DNA of 64,000 bases from Exiguobacterium chiriqhucha RW-2 (GTDB lineage: Bacteria > Bacillota > Bacilli > Exiguobacteriales > Exiguobacteriaceae). The stretch covers positions 62,001 through 126,000 of the forward strand of contig NZ_ATCL01000020.1 in assembly GCF_000416965.1 (NCBI RefSeq), in the 5' to 3' direction. Positions 14,717 through 23,705 of the stretch are shown piece by piece (within the stretch, counting starts at the first letter, position 1; each line of letters opens with the position of its first letter). The notes below the pieces were generated by a model. It saw only the letters and a program-made list of their open reading frames with translations. It searched no databases and was not told the DNA's origin. The translations under genes and the position numbers were made by a program.

Positions 14717-17146
14717 TTGTCGGTGTTACATTTAGCTATCTTATTGCCGCTTCTCGCGGCACCATTCATCCCGTTCTTGTTCCGGGCGCTGAAGCGAATC
14801 CATACGGGTTGGTTCGTGTTAATCGTTCCGGTCGTCCTATTCGTGTACTTCTTCCGCTTCATCGGAATCACGAGCGCGGGAGACGTCGTGACGGAAACGG
14901 TCGAATGGATGCCATCGCTCGGCATCAACTTCACGGCCTACGTGGACGGGCTTGGACTTTTGTTTGCCCTCCTGATTACAGGGATTGGGGCGCTCGTCGT
15001 CCTGTATTCGATTTATTACTTGAATAAAGACAAAGAGTCGCTCGGTCATTTTTATGTGTATCTGCTCTTGTTCATGGGCGCGATGCTCGGTGTCGTCCTC
15101 TCGGACAACATGGTCGTCATGTACATGTTCTGGGAACTTACGTCGATTTCGTCGTTCCTATTGATCGGGTACTGGTACGAGAAAGAGCGCTCTCGCTACG
15201 GGGCGCGTAAATCGATGCTCATCACCGTGTTCGGTGGTCTGTCGATGCTCGGGGGGATTGTGATTCTCGAGTCGATTGTCGGCTCGTTCAGCATCCGCGA
15301 CATGGTGGCCAATCAGGCAGTGATCGCGGACAGCCCGTTCTTTATCGCGGCGATGATTCTCATCTTGCTCGGCGCCTTCACGAAGTCGGCGCAATTCCCG
15401 TTCCACATCTGGTTGCCGGACGCGATGGAAGCGCCGACCCCGGTCAGTGCGTACCTCCACTCGGCGACGATGGTCAAGGCCGGTCTCTATCTCGTCGCAC
15501 GGATGAGCCCGGTGTTCCAAGAGTCACCGATTTGGCTATGGACGATTGCCGCAGTCGGGACGTTCACCTTGTTCTGGGGTTCGTTCAACGCGGTCAAACA
15601 GACCGATTTGAAAGGGATTCTCGCCTTTTCGACGGTCAGTCAGCTAGGTCTCATCATGTCGCTCCTCGGACTTGGTGCCGCGGCGCTTCATTATGACGGC
15701 ATGGATGACAACATCTATATGGTCGCGACGATCGCGGCAATCTTCCATTTGATTAACCATGCGACATTCAAAGGCTCGCTGTTCATGATGGTCGGAATCG
15801 TCGACCACGAGACCGGGACGCGTGACATCCGCAAACTCGGCGGTCTCATGACCGTCATGCCAATCACGTTCACGATCGCCGTCATCGGCTCATTGTCGAT
15901 GGCAGGGTTACCGCCATTCAACGGATTCCTCAGTAAAGAGATGTTCTTGAAGGCGACGACGAAAGTGTTCTCGATGGACTTCTTCGCGCTCGATACGATC
16001 GGCATCTTAATTCCGGTCGTCGCGTTCATCGCGAGTGTGTTCACGTTCATCTACAGTTTGATCATCTTCACACGGACGTTCATGGGCAAAGCCCAGTTCG
16101 ACAAATTGCCGAAACAGCCGCACGAGGCACCGATCGGGATGCTCATCCCGCCAGCGATTCTCGCCATCCTCGTCGTCGTGCTCGGATTCGTGCCGAACGT
16201 GTTATCGAACTCGCTCATCAAGCCGGCCGTCGAATCGATTTATCCGACGCTCGTCGCGAGCGGGCAAGAAGTCAAAGTAGACATCTACTTCTGGCACGGA
16301 TTGACACCGGAGCTGTTCATGACGATCGGCGTCATCCTGCTCGGGACGCTCATGTTCTACACGATCAACAAGTGGATGGGCATCTATAACCGGATTCCAC
16401 ACCGCTTGACGCTCAACGGCATGTATGACGGGACGCTCGTCTGGTCGAACAAGGCGGCGTACCGCTTCAAAGATAACTATATGACGGGCTTCATCCGCTC
16501 GTATTTGGTCTACATCTTCTTGTTCTTGTCAGGCATGATGTTGTTCTCGATGTATTGGTTCGATTTGTTCAACTTCTCGTTCGGCGAGATGGAACCTGTC
16601 GCGCCTTATGAATACGTCCTCGGGGCTGTTGTCATCTTGGCATCAATCGCAATTCTGTTCATGCGTTCGCGCCTGCCATCGATCATTCTGCTCGGTGTCG
16701 TCGGCTATTCGGTCGCGTTGTTCTTCGTCTTCTTCAATGCACCGGACCTGGCCTTGACGCAGCTCGTCATCGAGACGGTATCGGTCGCGCTGTTCTTGCT
16801 CGTCTTCTACCATATGCCGGAGATCAGCAAGAAAGAAGTGCGCGTGAAATTCAAAATCGAGAATGCGATCGTCTCGATAATCGTCGGGGTGACGGTCATG
16901 CTCCTCAGCTTCATGGTGCTATCGAACCGTTCCCTGTCGTCAATCTCAGAGTACTATAAAGAAAATGTCTATGATTTAGCAGCCGGAAAAAACATGGTCA
17001 ACGTCGTCCTTGTCGACTTCCGGGGCTTTGATACGTTGTTCGAGATCGTCGTCCTTGCCATCGCGGCCATCGGGATTTACACGATGATCAAATTCAGAAC
17101 GACAGAACGTACGAAAGGAGCACGTGAACATGAACCGAAAAAATGA
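14717..17146 (+). CDS. mrpA: Mrp Na+/H+ antiporter subunit A
   Basis: An 809-residue membrane protein with about 20 helices. The NuoL/ND5-like core has the conserved MYMFWELTSISSFLLIGYW and FPFHIWLPDAMEAPTPVSAYLHSATMVKAG. A C-terminal extension carries the MbhD/E-like domains (PDLALTQLVIETVSVALFLLVFY). It is the largest subunit of the hetero-oligomeric Mrp antiporter, which exports Na+ in exchange for H+ and is needed for alkali and salt tolerance. The start is TTG at 14717, 6 nt after AAGGAGGA. First gene of mrpABCDEFG. Confidence 0.95.
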   Translation: MSVLHLAILLPLLAAPFIPFLFRALKRIHTGWFVLIVPVVLFVYFFRFIGITSAGDVVTETVEWMPSLGINFTAYVDGLGLLFALLITGIGALVVLYSIYYLNKDKESLGHFYVYLLLFMGAMLGVVLSDNMVVMYMFWELTSISSFLLIGYWYEKERSRYGARKSMLITVFGGLSMLGGIVILESIVGSFSIRDMVANQAVIADSPFFIAAMILILLGAFTKSAQFPFHIWLPDAMEAPTPVSAYLHSATMVKAGLYLVARMSPVFQESPIWLWTIAAVGTFTLFWGSFNAVKQTDLKGILAFSTVSQLGLIMSLLGLGAAALHYDGMDDNIYMVATIAAIFHLINHATFKGSLFMMVGIVDHETGTRDIRKLGGLMTVMPITFTIAVIGSLSMAGLPPFNGFLSKEMFLKATTKVFSMDFFALDTIGILIPVVAFIASVFTFIYSLIIFTRTFMGKAQFDKLPKQPHEAPIGMLIPPAILAILVVVLGFVPNVLSNSLIKPAVESIYPTLVASGQEVKVDIYFWHGLTPELFMTIGVILLGTLMFYTINKWMGIYNRIPHRLTLNGMYDGTLVWSNKAAYRFKDNYMTGFIRSYLVYIFLFLSGMMLFSMYWFDLFNFSFGEMEPVAPYEYVLGAVVILASIAILFMRSRLPSIILLGVVGYSVALFFVFFNAPDLALTQLVIETVSVALFLLVFYHMPEISKKEVRVKFKIENAIVSIIVGVTVMLLSFMVLSNRSLSSISEYYKENVYDLAAGKNMVNVVLVDFRGFDTLFEIVVLAIAAIGIYTMIKFRTTERTKGAREHEPKK

Positions 17147-17567
17147 TCAAGTCAATGACGTCATCTTACAGACGGCCGCGGTGATCATCTTCTTCATCAT
17201 CATCGTGTTCTCAATCAATCTCTTCTTCGCCGGGCACTATTCGCCGGGCGGAGGCTTCATCGGTGGTTTGATGACGGCGGCGGCACTCGTATTATTGCTC
17301 CTTGCCTTTGATTCGAAGACGCTCGCCGACGTGCTTCCGTTCGACTATCGCAAGATGACGGCGCTCGGTCTCGCCATCGCGTTACTGACGTCGCTTCACA
17401 GCATCTTCTGGGACCGTCCGTTCCTTACGCATGCGTATGGTAAGTTTGACTTGCCGCTCTTAGGCGAACAGACGCTTCACACGGCGATTGCCTTCGACCT
17501 TGGTGTTTACCTTGTGGTCATCGGTGTGACGATGACGATCATTCAAACGATTGGAGAGAGTGAATAA
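17130..17567 (+). CDS. mrpB: Mrp Na+/H+ antiporter subunit B
   Basis: A 145-residue, four-helix membrane protein with the family segment FAGHYSPGGGFIGGLMTAAA (about residues 30-49). It overlaps mrpA by 17 nt. ATG 17130 is preferred because AAAGGAG lies 9 nt upstream; GTG 17124 would be only 3 nt away. Stop and start of the next gene share one base (TAATG), typical of coupled translation in this operon. Confidence 0.94.
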   Translation: MNRKNDQVNDVILQTAAVIIFFIIIVFSINLFFAGHYSPGGGFIGGLMTAAALVLLLLAFDSKTLADVLPFDYRKMTALGLAIALLTSLHSIFWDRPFLTHAYGKFDLPLLGEQTLHTAIAFDLGVYLVVIGVTMTIIQTIGESE

Positions 17568-17908
17568 TGGAAATCTTCGTTAGCATCATCATCGGTGTCT
17601 TGACGATGAGCGCTGTCTATATGATTCTCTCAAAGAGTTTGTTGCGCATCATCATCGGCACCGGCCTGCTCAGTCACGCCGCCCACTTACTCGTCTTGAC
17701 GATGGGCGGATTGAAAACCGGAGCGGCACCAGTCCTCGTCGACGGGGTGACGGAATATACCGATCCGCTCCCGCAAGCGCTCGTCTTGACGGCCATCGTC
17801 ATCAGCTTCGGGGTGACCGCGTTCTTCCTAGTGCTCGCGTATCGGGCCTATCAAGAACTAAATACGGATAATATTGAGGAAATGAAAGGAACGGAATCGA
17901 ATGATTAA
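17567..17908 (+). CDS. mrpC: Mrp Na+/H+ antiporter subunit C
   Basis: A 113-residue, three-helix NuoK-like protein. It contains GTGLLSHAAHLLVLTMGG and DPLPQALVLTAIVISFGVTA, the latter a hallmark of MrpC/NuoK. It is believed to form a proton channel module together with MrpA and MrpD. It overlaps mrpD by 8 nt. Confidence 0.95.
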   Translation: MEIFVSIIIGVLTMSAVYMILSKSLLRIIIGTGLLSHAAHLLVLTMGGLKTGAAPVLVDGVTEYTDPLPQALVLTAIVISFGVTAFFLVLAYRAYQELNTDNIEEMKGTESND

Positions 17909-19382
17909 CTTACCGATCTTTCCGATTGTCATCCCGGCGCTTGCGGCCATCATCCTCCTCTTCGCGCCGAAGCAGATTCGTCTGCAACGCGGAGTGGCAC
18001 TCGGGGCTTTACTTGTAACGTTCGCAGTGACGGTGCTGCTGATCTTCACCGTGTCACAGGACGGCATCTTGACCGTCAACTTAGGAAACTGGCCGGCACC
18101 GTTCGGGATCACGCTCGTCTCGGACATGCTGTCGGCATTGCTCGTCGCCACGTCGACGTTGATCGTCTTCTTCATCGTCTGGTTCGCGACCCATTACTTC
18201 TCGGACGCGTATGAGTCGAACTACGTCTATGTCGCGATGCTGTTCCTCCTCGTCGGGGTGAACGGTGCCTTCACGACAGGCGATATCTTCAACTTGTTCG
18301 TCTTCTTCGAAGTGTTCCTCATCTCGTCATACGTTTTGATCGTCCTCGGCGGGAAAGGGGTCCAACTTCGCGAGTCAATCAAGTACTTGCTCGTGAACGT
18401 CATCGCCTCGGCGTTGTTCGTCATGGCCGTCGCGCTACTTTACGGAACGGTCGGCACGCTCAGCTTGGCTGACCTCGCGCAGAAGATTCCGCTCGTCGAG
18501 AATCAATCCGTTCTCGTCGTCATCGGGGTATTGTTCATGATTGTCTTCGGTTTAAAGGGTGCACTCGTACCGTTACACTACTGGCTCCCGGGCTCGTATG
18601 TCGTGGCACCGACGCCAATCCTCGCTATGTTCGGGGCGCTTCTGACGAAAGTAGGGGTATACTCGATTTTGCGGACATACACGCTCCTGTTTGATGTCGG
18701 GTCGTTCACGCAGAACTTCTTGATTATTCTCGCCGTGTTGACAATCGTCATCGGGATGATTGGCGCCATCGCCTATAATGACGTCAAATTGATCATCATC
18801 TACAACATCATGATCGCAGTCGGCGTGATTCTCTATGGGATTGCGCTCAACACGCAGACGTCGCTCGAAGGGGCGCTTTACTACTTGATTCATGACATGT
18901 TGATCAAGGCCGCCCTGTTCATGCTCGTCGGCATGATGATCGGCATCACCAAGTCTGGTCAGTTACGCGACATGGGTGGCTTGATTACCCGGTTCCCGCT
19001 GTTCGGCTGGACGTTCTTCATCGCCGCCTTGTCGCTCGCCGGGATTCCGCCGCTTAGCGGATTCTTCGGGAAACTGTTAATCGTTCAAGGTGGGGTCGCC
19101 GAGGGCAGCCTGTTCGGACCGCTCCTCATCTTGCTGTCGAGTTTGTTCGTCCTCTTCTCCGTCATCAAAATCTTCTTGTACGGATTCTGGGGAGAAGAGA
19201 AGCGTGCCTACGACGGTCCGCTCGTTCCGCACATGAAGAAACTCATCGTGCCGACGTTCTTGCTCGTCGCCGTCGCCGTGGCTTACGGGTTCGGCGCCGA
19301 GGCGATGCATCCGTTCATTACCCAGGCAATTGAACCGCTCGTGCAACCCGAAATCTATATCGATGCCGTGATTAAGGAGTGA
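17901..19382 (+). CDS. mrpD: Mrp Na+/H+ antiporter subunit D
   Basis: A 493-residue NuoM/N-like antiporter subunit with about 14 helices. Conserved segments are FNLFVFFEVFLISSYVLIVLGG, KGALVPLHYWLPGSYVVAPTPILAMFGALLTKVG and AALSLAGIPPLSGFFGKLL. Length and motifs are as expected for MrpD, a proton-translocating subunit paralogous to MrpA. It sits between mrpC (8-nt overlap) and mrpE (7-nt gap). Confidence 0.95.
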   Translation: MINLPIFPIVIPALAAIILLFAPKQIRLQRGVALGALLVTFAVTVLLIFTVSQDGILTVNLGNWPAPFGITLVSDMLSALLVATSTLIVFFIVWFATHYFSDAYESNYVYVAMLFLLVGVNGAFTTGDIFNLFVFFEVFLISSYVLIVLGGKGVQLRESIKYLLVNVIASALFVMAVALLYGTVGTLSLADLAQKIPLVENQSVLVVIGVLFMIVFGLKGALVPLHYWLPGSYVVAPTPILAMFGALLTKVGVYSILRTYTLLFDVGSFTQNFLIILAVLTIVIGMIGAIAYNDVKLIIIYNIMIAVGVILYGIALNTQTSLEGALYYLIHDMLIKAALFMLVGMMIGITKSGQLRDMGGLITRFPLFGWTFFIAALSLAGIPPLSGFFGKLLIVQGGVAEGSLFGPLLILLSSLFVLFSVIKIFLYGFWGEEKRAYDGPLVPHMKKLIVPTFLLVAVAVAYGFGAEAMHPFITQAIEPLVQPEIYIDAVIKE

Positions 19383-19389
19383 TTTAGAG

Positions 19390-19869
19390 ATGGCTTACCA
19401 ACTACTCATCAACTTTTTCCTGGCGTTCATTTGGATGTTCTTCACGGGTACGTTCACGACGAGCGGATTTCTCATCGGCTATTTGCTCGGATTACTCGTC
19501 ATCTTCATGATGCGCCGCTTCTTCAAGAATACGGATTTCTATTTCATCCGCGTCTTGAAACTGCTTAAACTGTTGTTGATTTTCTGTCGAGAGCTTGTCC
19601 TCGCCAACGTCGAGGTGCTCCGGCTCGTCCTCAGCCCGAAACTGAAAATCCAACCAGGCATCTTCCGGTACCATACCGAGCTCGATGCCGGTTGGAAGGT
19701 CAGTTGGCTGTCGATGCTCATCACCCTGACACCAGGGACGCTCGTCGTCCAAGTGTCGGACGACAATAAGACGCTCTATATCCATGCGCTCCATATGCCG
19801 GATAAAGAGTCGCTCAAGCAAGGCATTCACGATAACTTTGAGACGAAGATTAAGGAGGCGACCAGCTAA
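19390..19869 (+). CDS. mrpE: Mrp Na+/H+ antiporter subunit E
   Basis: A 159-residue protein with two to three N-terminal helices and a soluble C-terminal region. The signature LSMLITLTPGTLVVQVSDD (around residues 110-130) followed by LYIHALHMPD is typical of MrpE. The stop codon overlaps the mrpF start by one base. Confidence 0.94.
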   Translation: MAYQLLINFFLAFIWMFFTGTFTTSGFLIGYLLGLLVIFMMRRFFKNTDFYFIRVLKLLKLLLIFCRELVLANVEVLRLVLSPKLKIQPGIFRYHTELDAGWKVSWLSMLITLTPGTLVVQVSDDNKTLYIHALHMPDKESLKQGIHDNFETKIKEATS

Positions 19870-20159
19870 TGTTAGATATTATTATTTACGTGGCGCTCGC
19901 CATCCTCGTGCTCGCCATGCTCGGCATGCTGTATCGGGTCGTCAAAGGACCGACGACGGCTGACCGTGTGATTGCGCTCGACTCGATCGGAATCGGTTTG
20001 ATTTCCGTCGTCTCGCTGTTGTCGATTCTACTCGACACGACGATGTTTTTCGAAGTCATCCTCTTGCTCGGGATTTTAGCCTTTATCGGAACGGTGGCGT
20101 TCTCGAAATTCCTTGAGAAGGGAGAGATCATCCAACATGACCGCAACAATGATTTATGA
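19869..20159 (+). CDS. mrpF: Mrp Na+/H+ antiporter subunit F
   Basis: A 96-residue, three-helix protein with VVKGPTTADRVIALDSIGI (about residues 25-43), the MrpF signature, which matches the MnhF/PhaF family. Mutants of this subunit in Bacillus also affect bile salt efflux. It overlaps mrpG by 23 nt. Confidence 0.94.
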   Translation: MLDIIIYVALAILVLAMLGMLYRVVKGPTTADRVIALDSIGIGLISVVSLLSILLDTTMFFEVILLLGILAFIGTVAFSKFLEKGEIIQHDRNNDL

Positions 20160-20496
20160 CATTTTGACCGGTGTCTTCACAATCATCGGGGTATTCTTCA
20201 CCGTCGTCGCGGCCATCGGTCTCATCCGGCTGCCGGACATCTACTCGCGGGCCCATGCGGCCTCGAAGAGTGCGACGCTCGGCGTCATGTTCGTCTTGTT
20301 CGCGGCGCTCCTGCACGTCTGGGTCGACCAGCGCATCTTTGACGCACGACTCCTGCTCGGCTTGTTCTTCGTCTTGTTGACGGCTCCGGTCGGCGGACAC
20401 TTGATTGCTCGGGCGGCTCACGCCCAAGGGGTCAAGCTCTGGGACAAATCGCTCCAGGACGCCTTGCAAGAAGATAAGGATAAAGGAATCGAATGA
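20137..20496 (+). CDS. mrpG: Mrp Na+/H+ antiporter subunit G
   Basis: A 119-residue, three-helix protein with IGLIRLPDIYSRAHAASKSATLG (family signature) and LLTAPVGGHLIARAAH. I place the start at ATG 20137 (MTATMIYD), preceded by AAGGGAGAG; the longer in-frame extension from 20113 lies inside mrpF. Last gene of the seven-gene operon, followed by a strong terminator. Confidence 0.94.
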   Translation: MTATMIYDILTGVFTIIGVFFTVVAAIGLIRLPDIYSRAHAASKSATLGVMFVLFAALLHVWVDQRIFDARLLLGLFFVLLTAPVGGHLIARAAHAQGVKLWDKSLQDALQEDKDKGIE

Positions 20497-20498
20497 CG

Positions 20499-20532
20499 AA
20501 AGGCTCTTCCATCGCACGATGGAAGAGCCTTT
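20499..20532 (+). terminator. Intrinsic terminator of the mrp operon
   Basis: AAAGGCTCTTCCAT (20499-20512) pairs with ATGGAAGAGCCTTT (20519-20532), with six T residues at the end. It lies between convergent genes. The minus-strand T-run is only three bases, so termination is stronger for mrp. Confidence 0.93.
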
Positions 20533-20533
20533 T

Positions 20534-21847
20534 TTAGATGAGGTACGAAATATCGGACGCGGACGTCGGATACGCGAACTCCAAGTGTTTGACGTGTTGA
20601 TGGGTCATATTGTTTTGTATAATGAATGAGAACAAGTTGATCAGTTCCGGCGCGTGTTGCCCAATCAAGTGGGCGCCGAGCACATGACCGTCTTTGCTGA
20701 GCAAGATGCGGGAGAACGCCGTCGTGTCGTTGATCCGCTCATACGTCAAGAAATGGGCCAAGTCGTTGTCTTTACATTCATAGTCAATCCCTTGCGCCTT
20801 GGCCTCGTCGACCGTCAGCCCGACTTTGGCAATCGGTGGTGTCGTGAAGACGACCGTCGGGGCGGGACGCTCGGGGAGCGGACGCGTGTTGTTGCGGAGC
20901 AGGTTGAGCGCGGCGATGCGGCCTTCCTGTCCGGCGAACGGGGTGAGGGCCGGGTTGCGGCTCTTGGCGACGTCTCCGGCCGCATAGACGTTCGGATTCG
21001 TCGTCTGGAGAAACTCGTTGACCAAGACGCCGCCGTGGTCGGACTCGATGCCGGCCGCATCCAACCGAAGTCGCTCGATGCTCGGAATCCGCCCGGTGGC
21101 GTTAAGCACGAGTCCTACAAGGGTAGAGTCATCTGATAGCGTCACGACGTCGCCATTGATGTCGACCGGTTCGATTCCATAGCGGACATCGATCCCGATT
21201 TGAATCGTCTCATCGACAAGCCGTTTGACGACTTTACGGTCGAACGGCTTCAACGCCCGCGACCGGACGAGGAGCGTCACGTCACATCCGAACCGGCGCA
21301 GAATATGGGCGAACTCGAAGGCGATATAACCGGCTCCGACGATGATGACGTGTTGCGGTAACACCTCAAGGTCGAAGACGTCGTTGCTCGTGATGGCAGC
21401 GTCTCCGCCGGGAATGTCGAGTGGACGCGGGATTTGCCCCGATGCGATCAAGAATTGATGCGCCGAGATTTCATGTCCTTCGATGACAATCGAGTCTTCG
21501 TCGATGAAATGTGGTTCGCCTTCGAACAAATCGATGCCGTGTTCTTGCCAATGATGCATCTTCGTCGTCGGGACGGCAAAGCGGTACTCGTCGACACGAT
21601 GTTTGAAGGCGTGCCAGTCGAGCTTGAGTTCGCCGGTCACACCGAGCGGTTTCATTCGTTCGGCCCGGGCAATCAGCTCGGCTCCTTCCGCGAGCATTTT
21701 TTTCGGGTCACACCCGCGCTGCGGGCACGTCCCGCCGAACGTCCAATTCTCGACAATCGCAATTTGTTTACCGGCGTCACGTAACACGCTGGCGGCTTGG
21801 CTCGCTGCCGAGCCGCTGCCGATGATGATGACATCGTACCGTTTCAT
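20534..21847 (-). CDS. FAD-dependent pyridine nucleotide-disulfide oxidoreductase (glutathione reductase-like)
   Basis: A 437-residue class I flavoprotein disulfide reductase homologue. The FAD dinucleotide fold is IIGSGSAASQAA, the redox disulfide is GGTCPQRGCDPKK (CxxxxC), the second nucleotide fold is VIIVGAGYIAFEFA, and the FAD/ATG motif is NVYAAGDVA. The usual C-terminal catalytic HPT motif is YPTSASD here, so the base histidine is replaced by tyrosine. ATG 21847 is selected because GAGGGAGGG sits 7 nt upstream; an ATG at 21877 has poor spacing. The physiological disulfide is unknown. It is convergent with mrp and divergent from uvrC. Confidence 0.85.
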   Translation of the reverse strand: MKRYDVIIIGSGSAASQAASVLRDAGKQIAIVENWTFGGTCPQRGCDPKKMLAEGAELIARAERMKPLGVTGELKLDWHAFKHRVDEYRFAVPTTKMHHWQEHGIDLFEGEPHFIDEDSIVIEGHEISAHQFLIASGQIPRPLDIPGGDAAITSNDVFDLEVLPQHVIIVGAGYIAFEFAHILRRFGCDVTLLVRSRALKPFDRKVVKRLVDETIQIGIDVRYGIEPVDINGDVVTLSDDSTLVGLVLNATGRIPSIERLRLDAAGIESDHGGVLVNEFLQTTNPNVYAAGDVAKSRNPALTPFAGQEGRIAALNLLRNNTRPLPERPAPTVVFTTPPIAKVGLTVDEAKAQGIDYECKDNDLAHFLTYERINDTTAFSRILLSKDGHVLGAHLIGQHAPELINLFSFIIQNNMTHQHVKHLEFAYPTSASDISYLI

Positions 21848-21920
21848 TCCAAAACCCTCCCTCTGAGACTTCATCAATTTTTTTCCCGTCTGGAAGGAAC
21901 CTAAACTGAGGTGATTGAAT

Positions 21921-23705
21921 TTGAGTCATTCTGACCACATTAAACATAAATTGGCGCTCCTCCCGGACGAGCCCGGCTGTTACTTGCATAAGAACGAGTA
22001 CGGGGAAATCATTTACGTCGGGAAAGCGAAAAATCTGAAGAACCGGGTCCGGTCGTATTTCACCGGGGCGCACGACATCAAGACGATGCGCCTCGTGGCC
22101 GAGATTCGCGACTTCGAATATATCGTCACGGCGAGCGAGCTCGAGGCACTCTTGCTCGAGATGACGCTCATCAAAAAGCACGACCCGAAATATAACATTC
22201 GCTTGAAGGATGACAAGTCGTACCCGTATATCAAAATTACGAACGAGCCGTATCCACGGCTGCTCACGACGCGGAAGTTGAAGCGGGACGGCGGCTTCTA
22301 TTTTGGCCCGTATCCGAACGCCTATGCCGCCAACGAGACGAAGCGGCTGCTCGACAAGCTGTATCCGCTCCGGAAATGCCAACCGATGCCGCGCAAGCTC
22401 TGTCTGTATTACCACATCGGCCAGTGCCTCGGACCGTGTGAGCTTGCCATCGACACGGACGAGCAAAAAGAGATTGTCCAAGAGATTCGTCGCTTCCTGA
22501 ACGGAGAGACGAGCGAGACGCTTGCCAAGCTCCAGGTCGACATGGGCAAGGCGGCCGAGGATATGCAATTCGAACGGGCGGCCGAACTCCGGGACCAAAT
22601 CCGGGCCGTCGAATCGATTATGAACAAACAGAACATGATTACGGCCGACCCGACGGCGCGCGACGTCTTCGGCTATACACTCGACCGAGGCTGGATGTGC
22701 GTCCAAGTGTTCTATATGCGGGGCGGCAAGATGATCGAACGCGACGTGTCGTTGTTCCCACTCCACGGAGAACCGTCCGAAGAACTCGAGAGTTTCATCG
22801 TCCAGTTCTATGAGCAGAACGTCGTGCCGAAGGAAGTGCTCGTCCCAGAGATCGTCCGTATCGACTTGTTGAACGAGGCGATCGGCACGAAAGTGATGCA
22901 ACCGAAACGGGGCGCGAAACGGCAATTGCTCGACTTGGCGACGAAAAATGCAGGGATCGCCTTGAACGAGAAGTTCGAGTTGTTGGCACGGGACGAGGAG
23001 CGGACGCTCATGGCGATGCGTGAACTCGGCGAAGCGATCGGCATCCCGAACTTGTCGCGCGTCGACATCATCGACAACGCCAACATCCAGGGAGCGGACG
23101 CCGTCTCGGCGCTCGTCGTCTTCGAGGATGGCAAGCCGCTCAAGAAGGAATACCGGAAATACAAGATTCGTACCGTCCAAGGACCGGACGACTATGAGAC
23201 GATGCGAGAGGTCGTCCGCCGTCGATTCCGCCGTCTGTTGACGGAAGAGAAACGTCTGCCGGACCTGCTGTTGATTGACGGGGGCATCGGGCAATTGAAC
23301 GCCGCCCTCGACGTCCTACAGAACGAGTTCGGGCTCGACGTGCCCGTCGGCTCGTTGAAGAAAGATGACCGTCACCGGACGAGCCAGCTCTTGTTCGGGG
23401 AAGGCGGTGGGGTCATCGAATTGAACTCACGCTCGAGCGCGTTCTATCTGTTGCAACGCATGCAAGACGAGGTCCACCGCTTCGCCATCACGTTCCACCG
23501 CAGTTTGCGGACGAAGAAGATGACGCGGTCGGTGCTCGACGACATCCCGGGCGTCGGACCGAAGCGACGCCAGCAATTGATTCGTCATTTCGGGTCGATG
23601 AAGCAAATCCGTCTCGCCTCGCTCGAACAGTTGAAGGAAGCAGGCCTGCCGGAGAAGTTGGCCGAGACCGTAATCCAATACGTCCATGAGGAGACCGACG
23701 AATGA
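21921..23705 (+). CDS. uvrC: UvrABC excinuclease subunit C
   Basis: A 594-residue UvrC. The GIY-YIG nuclease domain (about residues 12-90) has EIIYVGKAKNLKNRVRSYF, the UVR domain (about 200-235) carries MQFERAAELRDQI, the RNase H-like 5'-incision domain has LLIDGGIGQLNAA, and a helix-hairpin-helix tail follows (DDIPGVGPKRRQQLIRHFG). It makes both incisions in nucleotide excision repair. I choose TTG 21921 (6 nt from GAGGTGAT); TTG 21915 overlaps that ribosome site. Its stop overlaps the next start (ATGA). Confidence 0.95.
   Translation: MSHSDHIKHKLALLPDEPGCYLHKNEYGEIIYVGKAKNLKNRVRSYFTGAHDIKTMRLVAEIRDFEYIVTASELEALLLEMTLIKKHDPKYNIRLKDDKSYPYIKITNEPYPRLLTTRKLKRDGGFYFGPYPNAYAANETKRLLDKLYPLRKCQPMPRKLCLYYHIGQCLGPCELAIDTDEQKEIVQEIRRFLNGETSETLAKLQVDMGKAAEDMQFERAAELRDQIRAVESIMNKQNMITADPTARDVFGYTLDRGWMCVQVFYMRGGKMIERDVSLFPLHGEPSEELESFIVQFYEQNVVPKEVLVPEIVRIDLLNEAIGTKVMQPKRGAKRQLLDLATKNAGIALNEKFELLARDEERTLMAMRELGEAIGIPNLSRVDIIDNANIQGADAVSALVVFEDGKPLKKEYRKYKIRTVQGPDDYETMREVVRRRFRRLLTEEKRLPDLLLIDGGIGQLNAALDVLQNEFGLDVPVGSLKKDDRHRTSQLLFGEGGGVIELNSRSSAFYLLQRMQDEVHRFAITFHRSLRTKKMTRSVLDDIPGVGPKRRQQLIRHFGSMKQIRLASLEQLKEAGLPEKLAETVIQYVHEETDE

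Noticed and set aside
21777-23294. 505-codon open frame antisense to uvrC
   Set aside because: It is an opposite-strand shadow caused by GC-rich third positions; Arg/Asp/His/Val-rich composition without domains, and uvrC is unmistakable on the other strand.
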